Made by a program: the position numbers and the translations under genes
Assembly (NCBI GenBank): GCA_964573475.1
Contig: CAZNJT010000043.1
Span: 1-13,544, forward strand
Direction of reading: 5' to 3'
DNA: 13,544 nt
Source of the DNA: CAVZKK01 sp964573475
Lineage (GTDB): Archaea > Thermoproteota > Bathyarchaeia > Bathyarchaeales > Bathycorpusculaceae
Notes under the pieces: model-generated
The model's input: only the letters and a program-made list of their open reading frames with translations
Database searches by the model: none
Told to the model about the DNA's origin: nothing
Part shown: positions 7,183 through 13,544 of the stretch, one piece after another
Numbering within the stretch: position 1 is the stretch's first letter
Layout of the letters: every line of letters begins with the position of its first letter

Positions 7183-7194
7183 TAAAAAGAAAAA
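7183..7194 (-). terminator. T-rich stretch past the NosD-like gene, candidate terminator
   Basis: On the minus strand TTTTTCTTTTT lies about 80 nt after the NosD-like stop, the only T-rich stretch of this kind in the neighbourhood. Archaeal release sites commonly look like this. Confidence 0.4.
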
Positions 7195-7271
7195 GTGCAC
7201 AGCTAGTTCGACTTCTCCTTTTTCAAGTTAACCAAGCCCTGAAGATTCGCATAATGATTGAAAGCGGGGGG

Positions 7272-10200
7272 TTATGGGTATTTCTGTCCGTAAGTTATGC
7301 ATACTGTCGTCACGTCGAAAATGTCTATTATGCCATTGCCGTCTAAGTCACAGTTCGGATAGTACATGGGTTCGCCTGTTTTTGAATCGTAACATACACA
7401 AATGGCTGTGATGTCGTATATGTCCACTTCAAAGTTTCCATCGACATCGCCAAGAATAGTAACCGTGACTGTGCCGCCTACTAGGGTGCTGTCTGCTGTG
7501 TCTGCGGTTATAATATAGTTACCCTTAGCGAAGACTGTACTGTTCCATGTGAAGGTGACACTTTTGGAGTTTCCGCTTGTTAGAGTAATGTTTGTAAATA
7601 CACCGATAACGGTCTTGTTAGCATAGAGAGTGATGTCGAAAGTTTCATCGTAAATGCCATAATTCACAATTTCTATCGTGATCTCCAAGCTATAGCCTTG
7701 TCCTACTATGCTTTTTGAGGTTTCTAGGCTCAATATCCCAATGTCAGGTACAGAAATGGCGATGACAAAATACGAGAAGCCTGTGACATTAGCCCAAACA
7801 TAGTTTGCCGTCGTGTTTACTCCTTGGACAGGACAACGGTGCCATTGGTTGGAACTTTCGTCAAGGGTATACATTCTGAGGTCTGTTTCATTAATTCGCA
7901 TAGCCTCTAGTTCTTCTTCAGTGTAGTAAATCCTAACTTGGGCCTCTATATAGTCCGTGTATTCTGATTTGACGCGCAGATATTTGCTTATCCTCCAAAC
8001 ATATGGGGGCAGAGGGATGTCGCTCTCATCTTCAATTGAAGTAGTTAAATACTCCACTTCCAAGGCGAAAGGAAGAAGCACTTCAGACATCAAGCTCGAG
8101 TCTATCAATATTATAGTGGGCGGATCTGAGATAATAGCCATGATTGTAGAATTTACTGCATTAAACGTTGATTTATCGTAGGCATACAACGTATTCAATC
8201 TGGAATTGATAAGAGTTAGCGAGGAGTGGTCAATTAGATATGCAGAAGAAATATTGGAGTTTTGTATGTGAATGCTGGAATCCATGTAAGCCATTAGGTA
8301 GGTCAATGTGGAGTTGTAAATGTTAATAGCTGGCTTTCCCATGGCCAGAATCGACCAGCTATTCACACATGTTCCGATTATTGTTACATTTGAACGTTGG
8401 ACTGAGTTGTAAATGCTCAAGTGCTCCAGATATCCCTCATTGAGAACAAGGTCTGTAACACCTTCAGAGTAAACTAGGTTAAGTCTACCTACAGTGGAGT
8501 TTAACAAAGTCAAATTCCCTCCTGGGTCCCCTCTATGGTCTACTCTTAAGGAGGGGATAGTGGAGTTATAGATTGAAACAATTGAAGAAGATGCAGAGAT
8601 GGAGCATGTCGAATCTCTAATTTCAGTATTAACTCCACCAGTAAGAGTGACATTCCAACTATTTACAATTGAGTCTATTACGGTAATATTAGTAGGCGAG
8701 AAGGGATCACCGTGTTCAACATAGATGTTTTTGTAGCTTATCCTTCCTGTGGTGATAGTTAGATTAACAGTTTTATCTGGTTCTGATGGAGGCTGTAGCC
8801 TAAAGGAAATGCATGCAATAGTCGAATTTGTTATATGCGCAGACTGGCACAGAAAAGTTAGTTGCCACCCGTTGACAATAGAATTCGTTATCTCTAAAGT
8901 TGACCCAGAGAGAGTGTCAGAAAGGGTAAGGTTTTCGATATATCCAGGATTGAGTTCTAAGCTGGCTAGATTCGGGTAGCTAAGTTCAATTGAGGTGATG
9001 TTCGAATTCAAGATGGCAGTGGAACTAACACAGAACCCATCAGCACTGAAAAGATGTCGGACTCTAGTACCAATCGAATTATTTATGTATGCGCGTCCGC
9101 CATCAGCAGCAAGCCATCCAAAGGTTGAATCTGAGATATATGCCGTAGAGTTATTAAGTAATTCAATCTCTCTAACTGACGACTTATAAAATGAAACCAT
9201 CGAGTTGTCGCTTGCTCGTAAATGGATCCAGCCTATTAGGGTTGATTTATTGAAGGTGATTTCACCACTTCCATATGCAGTTACAAATTTCCATGGCGTT
9301 GAACTATGGACCATGCGAATTGTTGAGTTTAACACGGTTAAGTTTCCGAAAACTCTAATGAAACCATCGACCACTATGAAGTTGCTATCTTTAATCACAA
9401 CTGTTTGTGTTCCGTTAACTATGAGGTCTCCGTACCAAGTTTTAGTCCCACTTATTACAATTAATTGAGGTGTTATCGGTAAATCAACCCCCCCATAAGG
9501 TTTCATCAGTGGGTATCTGTCCGTGTTGTTTGCGTCGATAATGTAAGGCGTGTCGCCTATGCCGTCGCTTTCTGGCTGGTCTTGATTAGGTCCGCTTTTT
9601 TCATCAACGCTATTGTAGTCGCTCCAGTAGTTTCCGCCTGACGGGTAACCGTCGTCCCAAGCATTAATCGATGGATTTATCCAAGGATTAACCCATGAAA
9701 CATCGAATACTTGCCAGGCGTTGCCTATGAGATTGTTGTGATAAATACTGTTGTTTGAGGAATCTTCGAGGCGGATGCCGTAATCAATGCTGTTCACTAT
9801 GTTGTTTTCGACAACGTGGTTGTTTTCGGAATAGAGGTCGATGCCTGTGTTGCAAGCTGTTAAGTTGTTTCCGCTTATTATGTTGTTTGCGCCCCCGCAG
9901 AGGATACCATTATAATTGTTCACTATGTTGTTTCCGCATACGCTGTTGTTCACACTGGTTGCGCCACCAAGGTATATGCCAATCCCATTTTGCGTTAAGT
10001 TGTTTTTGCTAATACTGTTGTTTGAGGAGGAGTCAACAACGATGCCCTGGTCCGCTATGTTGTTCCCACTAACGTTGTTGTTTGAGGAATGCTCGAGATA
10101 GATGCCCTGACTCACGCTCGCTGTTATGTTGTTGCCAGTAAGGGTATTTTCTCCTCCATATCTGACGTGTACGCCAAAATAGAAGTTCCTAATGGTTGTG

Positions 10201-10535
10201 TTTTTTACTGTCACGTTTCTAGCTGACAAGTATATTCCTATTGAGTAGACGCTTCCTGTTCTTTGAAGGGTGTAGCCTGCCCCATCAATGACGGTGTTGC
10301 ATCTCTCAACTACAATCTCATCGTAAATGTTATCAGTAAAAGTGTATAGGCTTCCATTTCGTTGTATTGGTGCTGTTGGCGGGTCTATGCTTCCGTCAGC
10401 CCTAATGTAAATGGTTCCGCTTGCCTTAACTGGTTGAATACTAAATGTCAACGTCAACATACTCATTAAGAGCAGTGCGAGCATTATTCCAGAAACAGTT
10501 TTCCTTAACAACTTTGGGCTTTCTACTAACTCCAA
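7272..10535 (-). CDS. Secreted NosD-like beta-helix protein with PGF-pre-PGF-like, CARDB-like and dockerin-like domains
   Basis: Exported 1087-residue protein. A signal peptide (residues about 9-39, ending VKASG) is followed by the archaeal surface motif TIYIRADGSIDPPTAPI. A NosD/CASH-type right-handed beta-helix spans about 75-275 (repeated NNS.S.NN turns), closing with GGNYWSDYN, DGIGDTPY and DRYPLMKPYGG. A second beta-solenoid with NSTI/NSTL-type turns spans about 360-825. Then come a PGF-pre-PGF-like module (about 835-925: IYYTEEELEAM, NYVWANVTGFSYFVIA), a CARDB-like domain (930-1025) and a dockerin-like tail (1028-1087) with two calcium loops, DVDGNFEVDIYD and DLDGNGIIDIFD. Such beta-helices often bind or act on polysaccharide, but no catalytic residues are evident. 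The TTG start lacks a Shine-Dalgarno site and lies 10 nt after the preceding small ORF. Dense N-glycosylation sequons. Tail shared with the LamG protein. Confidence 0.92.
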   Translation of the reverse strand: MELVESPKLLRKTVSGIMLALLLMSMLTLTFSIQPVKASGTIYIRADGSIDPPTAPIQRNGSLYTFTDNIYDEIVVERCNTVIDGAGYTLQRTGSVYSIGIYLSARNVTVKNTTIRNFYFGVHVRYGGENTLTGNNITASVSQGIYLEHSSNNNVSGNNIADQGIVVDSSSNNSISKNNLTQNGIGIYLGGATSVNNSVCGNNIVNNYNGILCGGANNIISGNNLTACNTGIDLYSENNHVVENNIVNSIDYGIRLEDSSNNSIYHNNLIGNAWQVFDVSWVNPWINPSINAWDDGYPSGGNYWSDYNSVDEKSGPNQDQPESDGIGDTPYIIDANNTDRYPLMKPYGGVDLPITPQLIVISGTKTWYGDLIVNGTQTVVIKDSNFIVVDGFIRVFGNLTVLNSTIRMVHSSTPWKFVTAYGSGEITFNKSTLIGWIHLRASDNSMVSFYKSSVREIELLNNSTAYISDSTFGWLAADGGRAYINNSIGTRVRHLFSADGFCVSSTAILNSNITSIELSYPNLASLELNPGYIENLTLSDTLSGSTLEITNSIVNGWQLTFLCQSAHITNSTIACISFRLQPPSEPDKTVNLTITTGRISYKNIYVEHGDPFSPTNITVIDSIVNSWNVTLTGGVNTEIRDSTCSISASSSIVSIYNSTIPSLRVDHRGDPGGNLTLLNSTVGRLNLVYSEGVTDLVLNEGYLEHLSIYNSVQRSNVTIIGTCVNSWSILAMGKPAINIYNSTLTYLMAYMDSSIHIQNSNISSAYLIDHSSLTLINSRLNTLYAYDKSTFNAVNSTIMAIISDPPTIILIDSSLMSEVLLPFALEVEYLTTSIEDESDIPLPPYVWRISKYLRVKSEYTDYIEAQVRIYYTEEELEAMRINETDLRMYTLDESSNQWHRCPVQGVNTTANYVWANVTGFSYFVIAISVPDIGILSLETSKSIVGQGYSLEITIEIVNYGIYDETFDITLYANKTVIGVFTNITLTSGNSKSVTFTWNSTVFAKGNYIITADTADSTLVGGTVTVTILGDVDGNFEVDIYDITAICVCYDSKTGEPMYYPNCDLDGNGIIDIFDVTTVCITYGQKYP

Positions 10536-10545
10536 ATGGTTTGAT

Positions 10546-10866
10546 CTAAAAATTAAACTTTGCTAGTGAACCCTGACTTCTCACATGCGAAAAAGGCGCT
10601 ACCGAAACGCATTGAATTCCGTTGCCGCAGGCGGGGATTAAATCATACTCTTCGTCGGCTATGTTAAAAAGCTCAATCACCCATTCGTAGAAAATTCTTG
10701 AAGAAAAACCGAAATAATAGCTTTGCACCTCGTTGACTTTTATGTTGATGCATACTCTCTTCGAAGTCTGCAATGAACGATCGAAGTTGCCTTCGCTTCT
10801 CTGCATCGTATAGACGTAGATATTTCTTGATGATTTTTCGATATAATAGCTTTGCAACAACTTCAT
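10546..10866 (-). CDS. Small hypothetical protein upstream of the NosD-like gene
   Basis: A 106-residue frame that I do not recognise. It begins at an ATG (MKLLQSYYIEKSSRNIYVY) with a TATA-like element at the distance expected for a leaderless archaeal transcript, and it ends 10 nt before the NosD-like start, so the two could be co-transcribed. It has no signal peptide, membrane segment or metal-binding motif. It contains an internal repeat: QSYYIEKSSRNIY at residues 5-17 and QSYYFGFSSRIFY at 48-60. The repeat and the matching promoter are the only arguments that it is real; a non-coding or decayed region is possible. Confidence 0.4.
   Translation of the reverse strand: MKLLQSYYIEKSSRNIYVYTMQRSEGNFDRSLQTSKRVCINIKVNEVQSYYFGFSSRIFYEWVIELFNIADEEYDLIPACGNGIQCVSVAPFSHVRSQGSLAKFNF
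10683..10856. repeat. Two diverged direct repeats, 129 nt apart
   Basis: About 45 nt at 10683-10727 recur at 10812-10856, roughly three quarters identical, with an exact ATAATAGCTTTGCA core at the same end of both copies. The spacing is 43 codons, so both copies fall in the same frame of the small ORF on the minus strand. Confidence 0.55.
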
Positions 10867-10884
10867 GATTTTCTGGAATTCATA

Positions 10885-10893
10885 CTTTTTATG
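10885..10893 (-). promoter_or_regulatory. TATA-like element for the small ORF / NosD-like gene
   Basis: On the minus strand CATAAAAAG lies 18 nt before the ATG at 10866, putting the transcript start close to the start codon (leaderless). It is the best candidate promoter for the 10866-7272 pair of genes. Confidence 0.4.
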
Positions 10894-10971
10894 CAGAATT
10901 TAACGCTCGATACTACGAGCATGCACGTGCTGGAAAATGCAAACTTAGTGGAGCGGTCAGGTGCAAGCGCG

Positions 10972-11397
10972 CTAAAGGTATTGTTCTCCCCCAAACATGT
11001 CATATTCTAAACCTTTCTTACCGCCAAATGTGCGGAGTATTTCCCGCACCATATCCTTAACTGCAAGGTCGCTTCCAATGTCAAGATAGAAAGAACATCT
11101 GCCATCAGCAAGTGAAGGCTTAAACTTTATCCACAAGATGTCGCCTTTCGGAATCCACAAGACGTGTTCTTTCGCAACTTCAACTATTTTACCAACGGTC
11201 ACATCGTTCGTGCCAGGTCCTTTCCAATAAATGCACAGGTCCCGCACGCCATTAGAGCAAATACCAGACTCCACAATTTTGTGTTTTGCGCCCTCATCAT
11301 CAATCCAATACATTGCGTCCGGATATAACTTAAAATGCGTGTGCTCAAACATACTTTGAGCTCCTGGGAGTTCAACTTTCTTCTTGTTCGCTTTCAT
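10972..11397 (-). CDS. Hypothetical 141-residue protein beside the primase-helicase
   Basis: Soluble protein of unknown function, opening MKANKKKVELPGAQ. Start chosen at ATG 11397, 8 nt after AGGTGG; the GTG at 11409 overlaps that site and ATG 11403 is only 2 nt from it. Features: aromatic-rich beta-like segments (HFKLYPDAMYWIDDEG, CIYWKGPG, HVLWIPKGDILWIKFKP), three Cys (in GICSNG, RDLCIYW and GRCSFYLD) and a C-terminal helix with a basic turn (MVREILRTFGGKKG). No signal peptide or membrane segment. It lies 180 nt downstream of the primase-helicase on the same strand, separated by the AT-rich island, so it may be an accessory gene of the same element. The even frame and strong ribosome site make it likely to be real. 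Confidence 0.7.
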   Translation of the reverse strand: MKANKKKVELPGAQSMFEHTHFKLYPDAMYWIDDEGAKHKIVESGICSNGVRDLCIYWKGPGTNDVTVGKIVEVAKEHVLWIPKGDILWIKFKPSLADGRCSFYLDIGSDLAVKDMVREILRTFGGKKGLEYDMFGGEQYL

Positions 11398-11405
11398 TAT
11401 CATCA

Positions 11406-11411
11406 CCACCT
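11406..11411 (-). promoter_or_regulatory. Ribosome binding site of the 141-residue protein
   Basis: On the minus strand AGGTGG lies 8 nt before ATG 11397 and selects it among a cluster of in-frame GTG/GTG/ATG/ATG codons. Confidence 0.6.
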
Positions 11412-11473
11412 AATTCCGCAAAGTTTTCCAGGGACGAACGTACCACGCACTCTCCTAATAATCCACGTAGATG

Positions 11474-11605
11474 AAGGTCTATCACAAATTGGGGTAGATA
11501 GGGAGAAGGTGTTAGATTGAGTAAACTAGTTTTTAAATCATATAAAAAGAAATAAAAAATACTTAAAGTCCCTATCTCTATCTCCCCTGATTTGTGTTAG
11601 ACCTT
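11474..11605. repeat. 36-bp imperfect inverted repeat enclosing an AT-rich island
   Basis: 11474-11509 and 11570-11605 are inverted copies matching at 29 of 36 positions by my hand count, starting AAGGTCTA and sharing CACAAAT, GGG and AGATAG blocks. The 60 nt between them are almost pure A/T over 11530-11567. The right arm covers the last nine codons and stop of the primase-helicase. The left arm, read on the plus strand, spells RSITNWGR then stop, against RSNTNQGR then stop in the gene, so it may be an inverted copy of the gene's 3' end. Possible roles: replication origin, element end, or regulator site. Confidence 0.65.
11536..11560 (-). promoter_or_regulatory. AT-rich stretch: likely terminator of the primase-helicase and promoter for the next gene
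   Basis: On the minus strand ATTTTTTATTTCTTTTTATA lies about 20 nt past the primase-helicase stop and suits archaeal T-run termination. The adjoining TTTTTATATGA would serve as a TATA box for the 141-residue protein, with a leader of about 100 nt carrying the left arm of the inverted repeat. Both readings come from base composition only. Confidence 0.4.
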
Positions 11606-13544
11606 TTTCGCCTTAGCCTCATAGCGCTCTTCATACACACTCTGAGGTAAGGCGTTAAAACTTCAGCCTGTTCCTCAGCTTGTTTAGCTTCCAGTGAGGT
11701 TAATTCTTCTACTGGTTTAATGATGTCGCTGAGTTTTATCCGCCACAATTTTTTAAATTCTTCCGTTGTAAACCACTCGAATTCTTTTTTCAACCTCATC
11801 AAATAACCTGTCTGCTCTCCTCCAACTGTCGGTATATTCTCCTCTTCTAAGTCAACTAATTCCAAAAGCTCAAGGGTTTTCATGGTTCTGATGGCTTTAG
11901 TTCTTGAGCATTTCAGATCTTCCATAAGCCCCTTGGTTGTGACTTTATCTTTGTTCAGCAAGTAAGCGAATGCGATGACTCTATCCCACGGTGCTGAGCT
12001 TAATGCAACATCTATAGCAACGGGCAAGTCGTCAATAGTTATTTGAGTTCGCCCCTTGATTAATGCGTGTCCACGCGCTAAAGCGTATAGGGCTTGTATG
12101 CATCTCTCTGGCTCTTCGATTATTGGTTCCGTGTAGAATGTTTTTTCTCCAGTGTAGTCTTCCTTAACAACAACGTTTATTTTCCCTCGCAGCTTAGTTA
12201 CAAGAATCGCCAGCTGCACCATTCTTTTTATGACTGAATCCAAGTCTTCCGCTAGGTTCCATTCGATTTTTTCTCTTCGCCATATCCCCTTCAAAAACCT
12301 TAAGGTTGCCTTGTTGCATTCTTCGACTTTTTTACGGTAGGTTTTCTCCTTTACTTCGCCAACGTATTTTTCCATCGTTTTCGTCTTCTTGGTAACATGC
12401 ATGAAGTACATCCTTGCGCCCAAGTTGCCGAACAAATCCCAGACACTATGAGGGATAGGGGTTGTTGCGCCAATCCATGTAAACATATAATCTCCTTCGT
12501 ACCCTCTTGACCCATAAACACCAGAGTCAATTGTTAATCCTCTTCCATCCAAAACTCGTGTCAGAAGTGAAAAAATTTCTTTCAATTCCTCTGATTTTGC
12601 TCCGAACAATGTACTAAGATCTGGAGTTATGAGCGCTTTATCCTTGATTCTTGGCAATAAATCTATTTTCTTTAGTTCCACCTCAGTTTTTTGGGCAACA
12701 TGAGATACGAAGGCTTTCGGAGTAAATTTATCCGTAGCATGCGAGAGTGGAAATCCCCTGAAAAAATCTAAAGTGGTTGTTTTTCCACTGCACGGGACAC
12801 CTTGCAAGACTAAAGCGAGCGGTTGAGCATCCTCTATTAATAAAACAGCAATTGTGGATGCGCATGCTTCGGCGTAAGGCCATAAGTGTGGGAAGTTCTT
12901 CATGATCGTCTTGCGCCAATCTTCAAATGTTATCGGTTCGCCTACGTCTACCCACACTTTTGCATTTGGGCTGAAAAACGGGCAATTCTCTCTGTCACAT
13001 AAATCCATGAGTGCCTCAGATGAACACCCTACGCTGTATCTTTTATCTTGAACACCTTTAATCGCCGAGTTTACAATGGACTCAATTTCGTCACCTTTTG
13101 GGAAGGGCTCAGGTTCTTGCTCGCAATGTTTTGCAAATTCATAGCCTATTTTGATAATATCCTGTTCGTTTAACCCTTTAGTTGCGTAATAGACGGTGAG
13201 TTGAAAAAGAAACGAATTTCGAGAGCCTGCATTTGCACCCACTTCCAATCTTCTCTTGACGCATGGCGGATCATCCATTGTCGCTTTTAATTCAGTCTCA
13301 AATGATTTCTTTCTCTGCGCAAGCCATTTTTCTACTTTGTTTCTATGTTCATTGAATAACTTTTCAGCCTTAGGGATCAAATGGACTTCTGCTTTTATGA
13401 AGGGTTCTCTCTGTTTAGTAGCCATTTCTTTTATCTTATCTACTGTTAGATTTTCAAGCTCGGCGAGTGTAAGTGGGATTTTGTACAGCCCCGACTTTTG
13501 ATGTCTGCTATTCACTAAACGCCAGAGTCTTCTCCTTTCGTAGA
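11578..13544 (-). CDS. Primase-helicase: PriS-like end, PriL-like Fe-S domain, AAA+ ATPase, winged helix; 5' end off window
   Basis: Large replication protein whose frame stays open to the right edge, so the GTG at 13515 (residue 1 here) is probably internal. The first visible residues (RLVNSRHQKSGLYKIPL) resemble the end of the archaeal PriS primase catalytic domain (S.HGKTGL), implying a polymerase domain outside. Residues about 80-182 resemble the C-terminal domain of primase large subunit PriL: Cys85 in DDPPCVKRRL, then Cys164, Cys173 and Cys178 in YSVGC, DLC and NCPFF, a spacing suited to a [4Fe-4S] cluster. A AAA+ domain follows: Walker A GVPCSGKTT (239-247), Walker B ALITPDL (Asp299), sensor-1 region WIGATTP, arginine finger in LGARMYF (Arg368). 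A winged helix (about 508-560) and a charged tail end the protein. It should prime and unwind DNA of a plasmid or virus. Confidence 0.8.
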   Translation of the reverse strand, partial: YERRRLWRLVNSRHQKSGLYKIPLTLAELENLTVDKIKEMATKQREPFIKAEVHLIPKAEKLFNEHRNKVEKWLAQRKKSFETELKATMDDPPCVKRRLEVGANAGSRNSFLFQLTVYYATKGLNEQDIIKIGYEFAKHCEQEPEPFPKGDEIESIVNSAIKGVQDKRYSVGCSSEALMDLCDRENCPFFSPNAKVWVDVGEPITFEDWRKTIMKNFPHLWPYAEACASTIAVLLIEDAQPLALVLQGVPCSGKTTTLDFFRGFPLSHATDKFTPKAFVSHVAQKTEVELKKIDLLPRIKDKALITPDLSTLFGAKSEELKEIFSLLTRVLDGRGLTIDSGVYGSRGYEGDYMFTWIGATTPIPHSVWDLFGNLGARMYFMHVTKKTKTMEKYVGEVKEKTYRKKVEECNKATLRFLKGIWRREKIEWNLAEDLDSVIKRMVQLAILVTKLRGKINVVVKEDYTGEKTFYTEPIIEEPERCIQALYALARGHALIKGRTQITIDDLPVAIDVALSSAPWDRVIAFAYLLNKDKVTTKGLMEDLKCSRTKAIRTMKTLELLELVDLEEENIPTVGGEQTGYLMRLKKEFEWFTTEEFKKLWRIKLSDIIKPVEELTSLEAKQAEEQAEVLTPYLRVCMKSAMRLRRKRSNTNQGR

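Larger units (their letters stand above)
6845..7271. other. Gene-poor intergenic region between the HDAC fragment and the NosD-like gene
   Basis: This 427-nt stretch has no recognisable gene. It holds the inverted repeat at 6911-6945, an 11-nt alternating GC tract (7112-7122) and a minus-strand T-rich stretch near 7183-7194. A 53-codon plus-strand frame (6988-7149, opening MLRYCGQTLDKALRHK) is possible, but it has no good ribosome site and no familiar motif. Confidence 0.6.

Noticed and set aside
9755..10101. Cys-rich plus-strand frames opposite the NosD beta-helix
   Set aside because: They are shadows of the repeated NNS/NN codons of the minus-strand gene; their Cys/Leu richness follows from the reverse complement.
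9720..10140. Possible CRISPR-like array from regular GTTGTTT-type motifs
   Set aside because: The motifs are irregularly spaced and are the beta-helix turn codons of the NosD-like gene; there are no constant repeats with unique spacers.
1091..13544. One intact integrated element running from the integrase to the primase-helicase
   Set aside because: The genes between are surface-protein genes and gene fragments in mixed orientation, and no flanking attachment repeats were found, so a single provirus is not supported by the window alone.

Overview
The window looks like archaeal chromosome, most likely from the uncultured Bathyarchaeia or a close Thermoproteota relative; this is inference. The signs are two giant secreted Asn/Ser/Thr-rich proteins ending in CARDB-like plus dockerin-like modules, a NosD-type beta-helix protein with a PGF-pre-PGF-like module, frequent GTG/TTG starts behind GGAG/GAGGTG ribosome sites, and an archaeal-style tyrosine recombinase. 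No rRNA, tRNA or CRISPR array was seen.

Layout. (1) 1-798, plus: 3' part of an S9 prolyl-oligopeptidase-type serine peptidase cut by the left edge. (2) 1078-2182, plus: a hairpin-bearing leader and an archaeal tyrosine recombinase (integrase). (3) 2351-6223, minus: a 1290-residue secreted protein with two LamG-like domains and a C-terminal CARDB/dockerin tail. (4) 6252-6844: a graveyard of three fragments: a NosD-type N-terminus (minus), a C-terminal tail resembling the integrase tail (plus), and a histone-deacetylase-family N-terminus (plus) starting on an ATGA overlap with that tail. (5) 6845-7271: gene-poor DNA with a strong 12-bp-arm inverted repeat framed by 8-bp direct repeats. (6) 7272-10535, minus: a 1087-residue NosD-like beta-helix protein with the same CARDB/dockerin tail, preceded by a small unknown ORF (10546-10866). 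(7) 10972-13544, minus: an unknown 141-residue protein, an AT-rich island enclosed by a 36-bp imperfect inverted repeat, and a large primase-helicase protein whose 5' end is off the right edge.

How it fits together. The integrase and the primase-helicase are typical of an integrated plasmid or virus, but the genes between them look like host surface-protein genes. I therefore read the region as an integration hot spot holding parts of more than one element rather than one clean provirus. The two surface proteins share a cysteine-bearing dockerin tail, and one carries an N-terminal relic of the other's type just upstream of its start, so they appear to come from duplication and module exchange. 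They would be exported and may dock to cohesin-bearing partners; no cohesin is visible here.

The most promising unusual items are the PriS/PriL-like/AAA+ fusion at the right edge, the inverted repeat around the AT-rich island beside it (possible origin or element end), the cysteine-bearing dockerins, and the fragment cluster at 6252-6844.
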